From positions 1-53,439 of the forward strand of contig JACQDF010000140.1 in assembly GCA_016201205.1 (NCBI GenBank): a stretch of 53,439 nt of DNA, written 5' to 3'. Both the position numbers and the translations under genes were made by a program. Each line of letters opens with the position of its first letter. Position 1 is the stretch's first letter. This DNA is from Acidobacteriota bacterium (GTDB taxonomy: Bacteria > Acidobacteriota > Terriglobia > Bryobacterales > Bryobacteraceae). The notes beneath the pieces were generated by a model. The model ran no database searches. It was not told the origin of the DNA and worked only from the letters and a program-made list of their open reading frames with translations. Positions 36,400 through 42,416 of this stretch are shown here, piece after piece.

Positions 36400-36459
36400 C
36401 TCACGACTACCGGTTCAGCCGCCCGCGCTTTTTGCGGGACGGCTGCAACCGGTGGTGAG
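36400..36459 (-). repeat. attC-like imperfect hairpin without clear core boxes
   Basis: A near-perfect 60-base inverted repeat with a five-base loop. The minus-strand first arm has one extra base (CGGTTGCAGCCG versus CGGCTGAACCG), the same bulge type as in the attC site at 37522-37588. RYYYAAC and GTTRRRY core boxes are missing, and no U-run follows, so it is neither a complete attC nor a typical terminator. The adjoining antitoxin gene reads into it. Confidence 0.45.
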
Positions 36460-36721
36460 GCTTGCGCTTGGGCAGTACGGCTTCCTTCATCTCGTCTAAC
36501 GAGAGCGTCTGACCCGCGGCGAACTGGGCTCGCGAGCGTTCAATCAACTCCAGGAACTCTGGATGCCCGCTGAGAGCGAGCGACTCCCGATCGACGGCCT
36601 TTAGAGGGACTATAGCTGCCACGGGTCTCTTGGCGTCCGTCAGTACCAGGATCTCGTCATTCAACTCCCTGGCATACTCGGCCAGTGGACGGGAGGCCCT
36701 CGAAAGCGGGATGGTCTTCAT
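36407..36721 (-). CDS. Phd/YefM-type antitoxin
   Basis: A 104-residue protein with an N-terminal Phd/YefM-like fold: MKTIPLSRASRPLAEYARE, then EILVLTDAKRPVAAIVPLKAV, the typical strand that reads VVLTRxGKPVAVLV in the family. A C-terminal helical tail reads into an attC-like hairpin and ends RKKRGRLNR. Its start overlaps the stop of a truncated toxin gene by four bases, so it was once the second gene of a toxin-antitoxin pair. The toxin partner is now only a fragment. Confidence 0.75.
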   Translation of the reverse strand: MKTIPLSRASRPLAEYARELNDEILVLTDAKRPVAAIVPLKAVDRESLALSGHPEFLELIERSRAQFAAGQTLSLDEMKEAVLPKRKPHHRLQPSRKKRGRLNR

Positions 36722-36855
36722 AACCTCATCTCCTGACCCCCGACCAGCAGGGTGTTTCGTTCCTTCTTGCCGACAGCCAGTATCCTCACCAAGCCCGGTT
36801 CGCCCGGCACCACTTCATAGAATACCCGAAGTTTGCCGACCCAAAGTTGCGGATA
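36718..36855 (-). pseudogene. RelE/ParE-type toxin, C-terminal fragment
   Basis: About 45 codons matching the C-terminal half of a RelE/ParE-like toxin (LWVGKLRVFYEVV, VRILAVGKKERNTLLVGGQ), ending four bases into the antitoxin gene. The reading frame continues upstream to 37029, but that part runs through an attC-like site and has no toxin similarity. The first half of the toxin therefore appears to have been lost at or next to the recombination site. The fragment resembles the C-terminus of the toxin at 37164-37475. Confidence 0.7.
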
Positions 36856-36886
36856 CCCCACCCCCCAGCCGAAGGACGCTGAAGAA

Positions 36887-36959
36887 GGCCAACAGACTGG
36901 GCGTTCAGGCGCGGCCTGATTTTGAGTGCGGGCCGATGTGCCGCGGGCTCTTGTTGCCG
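36887..36959 (-). repeat. attC-like site d (degenerate)
   Basis: Minus-strand order: CGGCAAC (36959-36953), divergent stem, the shared block GGCCGCGCCTGAACGCCCAG, and GTTGGCC (36893-36887) at the core position. The 3' half matches the sites at 37522 and 38747, while the 5' arm pairs poorly. Both core boxes deviate from RYYYAAC/GTTRRRY. Confidence 0.65.
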
Positions 36960-37167
36960 CGTTCGAACTCTTGCCATAAATCCTCGTGGCGAATGCCAGC
37001 GCCCGCTCGAATGCGTCGCCGAGCGGCATTTAGAAGCGTTCGCAGCCGTGGCGTGTAGGCCAACACCAGCCGCTCCAACTCTCCTCCATCGTCGATCGCC
37101 AGCAACACTCCTACGGGTTTACCGCCGCGAGTGACGACAACCGGGGCGCCACCGAAGCGATCTTCAT
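36905..37167 (-). pseudogene. Antitoxin gene, truncated and frameshifted
   Basis: The ATG at 37167 overlaps the toxin stop in the usual coupled way, but its frame closes after 18 codons. A one-base shift within the first 20 bases restores a frame reading GAPVVVTRGGKPVGVLLAIDD and on to LWQEFERGNK, a Phd/YefM-like strand plus helical C-terminus. The usual N-terminal segment before that strand, about 30 residues, is also missing. The frame runs into attC site d and stops inside it (SKSGRA-stop). Two lesions make a working antitoxin unlikely. Confidence 0.7.
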
Positions 37168-37475
37168 AGGTTGATCTCCTCTCGTCCGATCATCAGCCGC
37201 TCCCGCTGTTTGGTCCCGATCGCGAGGATCTGCACCTGCCGGCGTTCGTGGCTCACAGCATAGAACACCGGGAAGCGGTTCTCCGGACCAAACCGGAGCT
37301 CCCACGTCGCTTCGAACGCCACCGGTCGTTGCAGTGGCTTTCGGTTCCGCGTTTCTTTGCCCGGCTCGAACCTCAACTGCTCCTCGATGGTCATCCGGAT
37401 CAAGCCGCGATACTTGGGCTCGATCGCTCGCAGATTGGGTTTTGAATTATGGTCATAGGCTATGGGCGTTGTCAA
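37164..37475 (-). CDS. RelE/ParE-type toxin
   Basis: A toxin-like protein of about 103 residues: LRAIEPKYRGLIRMTIEEQLRF helices, ETRNRKPL loop, WELRFG-x-ENRFPVFYAV strands and VQILAIGTKQRERLMIGREEI at the C-terminus, the pattern of RelE/ParE mRNA interferase or gyrase-poison toxins. Start is uncertain: TTG at 37475 is chosen, with TTG at 37505 an option, and no strong ribosome site. It begins just inside the cassette boundary after attC site c. The following antitoxin gene is damaged, so this toxin may itself be silent or controlled by another antitoxin. Confidence 0.7.
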   Translation of the reverse strand: MTTPIAYDHNSKPNLRAIEPKYRGLIRMTIEEQLRFEPGKETRNRKPLQRPVAFEATWELRFGPENRFPVFYAVSHERRQVQILAIGTKQRERLMIGREEINL

Positions 37476-37521
37476 TCGCGCCGGCGTCGTTCTTCTGGCA
37501 GGCAAAGCGGGGGCGGCATGG

Positions 37522-37588
37522 GCCTAACGACCTGGGCGTTCAGCGGCGGCGCGGCTTTTGCGACGGCCGCTGCGACGCCTTGTTAGCG
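37522..37588 (-). repeat. attC-like site c (best conserved)
   Basis: Minus strand: CGCTAAC (37588-37582), arm GGCGTCGCAGCGGC, loop region, arm GCCGCTGAACGCC, and a perfect core box GTTAGGC (37528-37522, GTTRRRY). The arms pair over 13 bases with one extra base in the first arm, as required for the extrahelical base that orients integron attC recombination. The upstream antitoxin gene ends inside it. Confidence 0.8.
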
Positions 37589-37827
37589 GCCCCGTGACGA
37601 CGAGCAGGACGGGCAGCCGCAGCCGCTGTATCCACCAGGAGCCGCAACGCTCGGTTGACCGACTCTGAATCGCGAAACACGTTGGCGAGTTCTGGCTCGA
37701 TCAACATCAGGTTCGTGCCGGCCACTGCTTGCCGATAGTACTTGCCACGCACACCTCCTTTGAGCTGCGAAAGGTCGTATTCCGGTCGCAAATCGTCATT
37801 CAATCTCTTTGCCAATGCCCTCTTCAT
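37540..37827 (-). CDS. BrnA-like antitoxin
   Basis: A 95-residue protein of the type paired with BrnT toxins: EYDLSQLKGGVRGKYYRQAV, GTNLMLIEPELANVF and DSESVNRALRLLVD, a ribbon-helix-helix-like DNA-binding block near residues 45-60. The last 18 or so residues (NKASQRPSQKPRRR) are encoded by the attC site, where the stop lies. ATG 37827 follows an AGG and overlaps the end of the brnT remnant (37796). Because the toxin gene is broken, it is now an orphan antitoxin. Confidence 0.75.
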   Translation of the reverse strand: MKRALAKRLNDDLRPEYDLSQLKGGVRGKYYRQAVAGTNLMLIEPELANVFRDSESVNRALRLLVDTAAAAARPARRHGAANKASQRPSQKPRRR

Positions 37828-38085
37828 ATTGCCTGCGCTCTCTTCTGGCCGCCTCTCGTGCGCTGATGATCCGTATGCGGTCTCAGCGTTGGCAATGCGA
37901 CAGGAAAACGGCCCGATGTCCGGTGGTGTAACCGATCGTGATCTCCCGCTCCTCTCCACCGGAGTGATAGGGATCGGGAAAGGTCAAGGCCAGTGGGTCG
38001 AGGAAGACCGTCGCCGCTTCGTCGAAGGATACGTCGTGCTTCTGAATGTGGCCTTGGCCTTCGCCGCATGCCACTCATAGACCAC
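37796..38085 (-). pseudogene. BrnT-type toxin, frameshifted and with internal stop
   Basis: From a GTG at 38085 the sequence reads MVYEWHAAKAKATFR, then needs one inserted base to continue KHDVSFDEAATVFLDPLALTFPDP and SGGEEREITIGYT. A TGA at 37885-37883 follows HCQR, and the same frame goes on DRIRIISAREAARRERRQYEEG, the BrnT C-terminus, to a stop at 37796. BrnT relatives have Gly before DRIR, so GGA-to-TGA is the likely change. Two independent lesions indicate a dead ribonuclease toxin next to an intact-looking antitoxin. Confidence 0.8.
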
Positions 38086-38160
38086 AGGTCCAGTTTACCC
38101 CAGCGAATCACCCGACATCCTTGTTCCTTGTCGGCACTACGAGGGCCTCCTCGGGGCGGC

Positions 38161-38263
38161 GGCGAACGGCTCGGGCGCTCAACCGCGAGCGGCGGCAGCT
38201 TGACCTCTCAAACTCGCATCACGCGTCCCGGCGCCGCTCGCCGGTTGGAGCGCCGGGTTAGGC
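38161..38263 (-). repeat. attC-like site b
   Basis: Minus strand: perfect GCCTAAC (38263-38257, RYYYAAC), arms of about 12 plus 9 bases (GGCGCTCCAACCG and CGCCGCTCG sides) with an extra base in the first arm, a 30-base terminal loop, and GTTCGCC (38167-38161) at the core position with one deviation. The upstream gene's TAA stop is inside GCCTAAC. Confidence 0.75.
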
Positions 38264-38500
38264 GGCGTCCTTCAATGCAAGGATCTTCTTCTTCACCGCT
38301 GGTGGAAAATCCACGAACACAAAATGACTCTTGTGATACAGGTAGTCCTCGCCGCTCTCATCGACGATGCGTACCAGCTCGTCTCTGGCTGCTTTCGGAT
38401 CCGGAACAATCCGATAGACCTTGCCGGGAATCAGGGACGCCCGATAGTCGGTATTGTCGATACAAAGGGCGAACGGCTTCGGCTTCGTCTGTGCTTTCAT
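38258..38500 (-). CDS. Hypothetical cassette protein
   Basis: An 80-residue protein with the recurrent pattern FALCIDNTDYRASLIPGKVY, VRIVDESGEDYLYHKSHFV, found in many small unassigned bacterial proteins; no function is known to me. The ATG at 38500 overlaps the stop of an upstream small gene (TGATG) and its TAA is part of the attC box GCCTAAC, a cassette hallmark. A two-gene module of toxin-antitoxin type is possible from size and overlap, but this is only context. Confidence 0.7.
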   Translation of the reverse strand: MKAQTKPKPFALCIDNTDYRASLIPGKVYRIVPDPKAARDELVRIVDESGEDYLYHKSHFVFVDFPPAVKKKILALKDAA

Positions 38501-38627
38501 CAATCGTCCATGTAGCGTTTGATTTTCAGGTCCCTCTTACCGATCCCGTGGGCCTCATACCAGTGTAATGTAACTCAACCGCGCGTAGAGCACCGTTCGG
38601 GAGCCGAACAGTCGCAGTCCCTTTCAT
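38500..38627 (-). pseudogene. Small gene broken by a 5-base tandem duplication
   Basis: From ATG 38627 (GGAG just before it) the frame reads MKGTATVRLPNGALRAVELH. TGTAA then occurs twice in tandem (38564-38573 on the plus strand), shifting the frame. Removing one copy restores a continuous reading into WYEAHGIGKRDLKIKRYMDD and a stop that overlaps the next gene. The restored product of about 40 residues pairs with the 80-residue cassette protein. Confidence 0.65.
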
Positions 38628-38746
38628 CTCCGCCAGCGGCCCTGACCATAGGCCCTGCGGAGGTAGGAGCGTAGCCGATTTGTTACGGAGCCAACAAGCT
38701 CAAACTTCATTCTCCTCTTGCACCGCCGAGAGTCACCGTGTGGGCC

Positions 38747-38810
38747 GCCTAACGACTTGGGCGCTCAGGCGCGGCCTGCTTTTGGCCGTCGTCTGCTGCG
38801 GCTTGGTCGC
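38747..38810 (-). repeat. attC-like site a (degenerate 5' box)
   Basis: Minus strand: GCGACCAAG at 38810 in place of the RYYYAAC box, the shared block GGCCGCGCCTGAGCGCCCA, and a perfect core box GTTAGGC (38753-38747). It aligns along its length with site c. The PIN-like remnant upstream stops inside it, with KAGRA-stop. Confidence 0.65.
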
Positions 38811-38977
38811 TCACTCGGTACGGAGCTCCATTCTCGATATCTGTTGCGAGGGCCTTGACCGGGCCATCGACCCCGAGCCACGGTGGCCAGGGCGATGTGC
38901 AGAGCGTCGACGCGCATGCCCACCCCGATGGCGCCTTCCTGGATGCAGTACGTCAACGCCCGGAACGCCGGAAACTC
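38765..38977 (-). pseudogene. PIN-domain (VapC-like) C-terminal fragment
   Basis: A frame reading EFPAFRALTYCIQEGAIGVGMRVDALHIALATVA resembles the C-terminal third of a PIN-domain ribonuclease (the DALHIALA block), without its start. It begins at the stop of the adjacent TPR gene and loses similarity after LATVA, going through attC site a to a stop. Its first 24 bases are the ones repeated at 36042-36065. Toxin function is not possible for this remnant. Confidence 0.6.
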
Positions 38978-40811
38978 ATTGCAGCCGGTTCAACATCCTG
39001 GCCGCCTGTTCATTGGCCGGCTGCCGCTGCAACAGTTCTCCGAGAATCCTGCGGGCCTCACGCCGATTGCCCAGCCGCTCCTCGAGCATCGCCATGTTCA
39101 GGTATGTCGGCGCGTGATTCTGATCGACGGAAAGAGCACGCCGAAACTGCTCGAGCGCGCGCTCCTTCTGTCCCGTTTCGGCGTAGAGAATCGCCAGGCC
39201 GTTCAGCGCGTCGAGCGAATCGGGACGCAACTTGACCGCCGCCTCAAAGCGGGGAATCGCTTCCTGGAAGCGGCCCGCTCGTGCGAGCACCGAGCCGAGG
39301 TTATGCTGATAGTCCGGCGTCTCGGGGTCCAAACGGCAGGCTTCGGCAAAATGGCGCTCGGCGCCGGCAAGATCCCCCAGCTTAAACAGCGAGCTGCCAA
39401 GCCCGTTCTCCGAGAATGCATCATCCGGGTACCGCACCAGCGCCTGCTGGAACTCGACAGCAGCCTCCCGCGGCTGGTCTCGTTTCAGCAACAACGTGCC
39501 CAGGTTGGCCATCGCTTCCGGCGTCCGGAGCGATCGGAGCAGTGTCTCGGCCCGATCCAGCTTGCCTTGCTCGAGCAGCAACCCGGCAAAATTGTTCACT
39601 GATTCCTCATCGGGTGTCTTGCGAGCCAGCGCCAGCTCATACCAGCGCTCGGCTTCCGCGGCCAGCCCGTGTTCGGCAAAGGCGGTCGCCATCTCGACGT
39701 AGTTTCTGCCTGGCCGCGGTCCATGCCAGCGCCCTGGAAATGGGAATGCGGAAGGCCCCCGAGCGGCAAGGTCCCCGAGAATGGCGGCCGGCGGCGTCGG
39801 CCCTTTGTAGATCTTGACGATGCGGCCTTGTTCATCCAGCAGGAAGCTGGTGGGCAACCCCAGGTCCAGCCGCCGGTCGAACAAGTGGCGGTTCAGCAGG
39901 CTCCAGGCGGCGACGATCTTCGCATCGGCTTTCACCACTTGAAAGGGGAGATTGAGACGGGACACGAAGGCGGCCACCTTCTGGTTGTCCTGTGGCTCGT
40001 CCACGGATGCGGCCAGGACGTGAAGTCCTGAAGCGCTGAACCGGGACGCAGCCGCAGTCCATTGTGCGAGTTCCTCGCGGCAAGGCGGGCACCAGGTGGC
40101 CCAGAAGTTGACCAGCGTCTTGTGCCCGCGGGCGATACCCGGCAGCGGAGGCGCCGGCGCCGGCTCGACCAACCACGTACCCGTTCCCGCGGCTGCTCGA
40201 TCGCCCTGCGCTCGATGCGCCAGCACGGCGGTCCGGATGGGCGCCATGGCGCCGTTCTCCAGCACGCGAAACAGGCCGGATGCAGGCACATCCGCCACCG
40301 ACTGGCGCACGCCTGAAGGCCATTCGATTTCCAGCGCTCGCGGTTTCTCACCCCGCTCGATGCCAAAATGCAGCCGCCGGCTGGACTGCGAAAGAAAGCC
40401 CGACCCTGACCGGACATAGCGGTGCAGACGGCGCCGGTCCGTCACCAGAGTCGCCCACGCGCCGATGGCGTCGCGGTTGCTTTTCACGCCGGCCAGTTCC
40501 AGGATCAGCGACCCATTGGAAGCGATCTGGTTCCGCAGAATGCGAATCTGCGGCGCCGTGCGGAAGCCGGCGACCAGGTCCAGCGCTCCATCGCCATCGA
40601 TGTCCATCGTGACGAAGGCGCGGCCGTCGCCGGGCAAGTCGAGGCCGCTCACGAAGGAAACATCGTCAAACTTGCCGTCACCGCGGTTGCGATAACACAG
40701 CTTGCGCTCGCGGCCGCTCCAGGAGCCATCCGAGCGGATCAACAGGTTCACCGCCCGCCAGCCATCGCGGTAGACCCTCGAGCCCTTCTTCTGCTGCGGC
40801 GTGCGCGACAC
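38976..40811 (-). CDS. ASPIC/UnbV - thioredoxin-like - TPR protein (3' part of a split gene)
   Basis: A 611-residue reading frame in the same frame as the FG-GAP gene upstream, separated only by an in-frame TGA at 40835-40833. It holds a short FG-GAP end (DIDGDGALDLV), an ASPIC/UnbV domain (about 90-190, LEIEWPSGVRQSV), a TlpA-like thioredoxin domain (about 215-360) with the redox motif WCPPC, and six or seven TPR units to the end. Full-length relatives join this to the FG-GAP part in one exported protein. The nominal GTG start at 40811 lacks a good ribosome site and a signal peptide, so the part may not be made on its own. Its 3' edge touches the attC array. Confidence 0.7.
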   Translation of the reverse strand: MSRTPQQKKGSRVYRDGWRAVNLLIRSDGSWSGRERKLCYRNRGDGKFDDVSFVSGLDLPGDGRAFVTMDIDGDGALDLVAGFRTAPQIRILRNQIASNGSLILELAGVKSNRDAIGAWATLVTDRRRLHRYVRSGSGFLSQSSRRLHFGIERGEKPRALEIEWPSGVRQSVADVPASGLFRVLENGAMAPIRTAVLAHRAQGDRAAAGTGTWLVEPAPAPPLPGIARGHKTLVNFWATWCPPCREELAQWTAAASRFSASGLHVLAASVDEPQDNQKVAAFVSRLNLPFQVVKADAKIVAAWSLLNRHLFDRRLDLGLPTSFLLDEQGRIVKIYKGPTPPAAILGDLAARGPSAFPFPGRWHGPRPGRNYVEMATAFAEHGLAAEAERWYELALARKTPDEESVNNFAGLLLEQGKLDRAETLLRSLRTPEAMANLGTLLLKRDQPREAAVEFQQALVRYPDDAFSENGLGSSLFKLGDLAGAERHFAEACRLDPETPDYQHNLGSVLARAGRFQEAIPRFEAAVKLRPDSLDALNGLAILYAETGQKERALEQFRRALSVDQNHAPTYLNMAMLEERLGNRREARRILGELLQRQPANEQAARMLNRLQ

Positions 40812-40832
40812 GACCTGCCGCCAGAAAAAGCT

Positions 40833-42416
40833 TCAAAGATCATGCGTGTCAGGACCGGTAATGTACCCGTTCTGCACAAAGATGTCCAGCAGGCCGTCGT
40901 TGTCAAAATCGAAAAAGTCGCTGGACCAGGCCCAGCGGCCCATCTCGACGCCGGCGTCGAGCGTGACGTCGGTGAATGTCCCGTCGCGGTTGTTGCGGAA
41001 CAGCGAATTGCCGCGCGCCTGGCGCTGAAAGGCAGCGCGAATGGCCGGATCGCGAGCCACCGCCTCAAATGCGGGATTGTGGGTCACACGCTGTCCCGCC
41101 GACGACCACATGTTGCCGGTGTACAGATCGAGCCAGCCGTCGTTATCGTAGTCGCCCCAGGCCGCCGACATCCCCGCGCCCGGATCTTCCACTCCGGCCT
41201 GCGCCGCCACGTCGGTGAATGTGCCGTCGCCGTTGTTGCGATAGAGATTGTTGCGTCCGAAGTCGTTGGCGACGTAAAGATCCGGCCAGCCGTCGCGATT
41301 GTAATCGCCCCAGGCGGCGGCAAAACTGAAGCGGTCGTTATGCTCGCGAATCGCTTTGGCGGTCACGTCTTCAAAGGTGCCGTCGCCGCGATTGCGGAAC
41401 AGGAAATTGGGCGGGCCGTTGGTTGCGTCGTAATAGGGCGTGGGCGGATCGTAGGAGGCGCCGGGCGTCCAGAAATCGTACGCACAGACATACACATCCA
41501 GAAACCCGTCGCGGTCGTAGTCCGCCACCGCCGCCGATGTCAGCGTGGCCCCGGCCGCGGCCGGGCTCAACCCGGAGTTCGCTTCCAGAAAGAACCTGCC
41601 TTTCCCGTTGTTGCGAAACAACAGCGGCCTGGAGGAGGTGACCACCAGCAAATCCTGATCGCCGTCGTTGTCGAAATCGGCGAACAGCGCCATCGACGAA
41701 TTGTCCAGGATATCCAGGCCCGCTTCGCCGGTCACATCATCGAAGGTGCCGTCGCCGTTGTTGCGGAACAGCCGGTTCGGGAGGCCCGACGGCTGGCAGA
41801 TGTAGAAATCTTCCAGGCCGTCGCCGTTGTAATCGCCGACGGCAATGCCGTTGTGGCCGTAGACGTCCATGCCGGTGGCCTCGTCCAGCACCGTACGCCA
41901 ATGATCAATGCCCGGCGCGAGCTGCCGCGCGTAGGAAGCGTTGTGGCCAATCGCTTTCGCGGTAACATCCGTGAAGAACGGGCCGGGCGAAGCCAGTTCG
42001 CGCAGAGGACCCGGTGAGAAGCTGCGCATCGTCCAGCCATCCGGGCTGCGAGAGAATATAGCGTTCGCGTGGCCCAGCAAAGAAAGCCGCGTCCCGGTCC
42101 GTGATTCACCGCCCAGCTCGATGCGCAGGCGCAGATCTGTCTCCGTTTGCGCGGCATCGACGCGGTTGCTGGCGATGATTTTCGCTTCCTTGAGCGTAAC
42201 GGTCCGGAACCGGGCGAGCATTTCCTGGGGCCAGGCAAGCTGCGCAAGCCGGGCATGGATGGCCTCGTAATCCTGCTCGCCAAGCCACGAATCCAGCGTC
42301 GCATCCGTGCGCGACAGGATGCGCGTGACGTCCGGCGTGCGCGGAGGTTTGGGTCGGACGCGATAGTCTTGCGCGAGCAGAGCGGCGGCAGCGAGGATGC
42401 ACCCTGCTCGCCGCAT
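40833..42416 (-). CDS. FG-GAP/VCBS repeat protein (5' part of a split gene)
   Basis: A 527-residue exported protein. Signal peptide about 1-15, a helical N-domain to about 150, then at least six FG-GAP/VCBS units with Ca2+-type loops such as GDYNGDGLEDFY, ADFDNDGDQDLL, ADYDRDGFLDVY, GDYNRDGWPDLY, GDYDNDGWLDLY and FDFDNDGLLDIF, forming an integrin-like beta-propeller. It stops at TGA after THDL, where relatives continue into SFFWRQVV and the ASPIC domain. The ATG overlaps the stop of the TonB receptor gene (TGATG). CRTAC1-like proteins coupled to Oar receptors are frequent in Acidobacteriota and probably act outside the cell. Confidence 0.8.
   Translation of the reverse strand: MRRAGCILAAAALLAQDYRVRPKPPRTPDVTRILSRTDATLDSWLGEQDYEAIHARLAQLAWPQEMLARFRTVTLKEAKIIASNRVDAAQTETDLRLRIELGGESRTGTRLSLLGHANAIFSRSPDGWTMRSFSPGPLRELASPGPFFTDVTAKAIGHNASYARQLAPGIDHWRTVLDEATGMDVYGHNGIAVGDYNGDGLEDFYICQPSGLPNRLFRNNGDGTFDDVTGEAGLDILDNSSMALFADFDNDGDQDLLVVTSSRPLLFRNNGKGRFFLEANSGLSPAAAGATLTSAAVADYDRDGFLDVYVCAYDFWTPGASYDPPTPYYDATNGPPNFLFRNRGDGTFEDVTAKAIREHNDRFSFAAAWGDYNRDGWPDLYVANDFGRNNLYRNNGDGTFTDVAAQAGVEDPGAGMSAAWGDYDNDGWLDLYTGNMWSSAGQRVTHNPAFEAVARDPAIRAAFQRQARGNSLFRNNRDGTFTDVTLDAGVEMGRWAWSSDFFDFDNDGLLDIFVQNGYITGPDTHDL

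Noticed and set aside
36856..37029. Upstream part of the frame containing the RelE/ParE fragment
   Set aside because: It is the reverse reading of attC site d and antitoxin remnant sequence, without toxin similarity. Not treated as a real N-terminus.
38637..38662. GGCCCT/AGGGCC-type repeats near 38640 as another attC
   Set aside because: Short direct and inverted copies only, with no core boxes or long arms.
40833..40835. Selenocysteine reading of the in-frame TGA
   Set aside because: The position is a linker after the propeller, with no redox motif and no hairpin obvious just downstream. A nonsense change or sequencing error is simpler.
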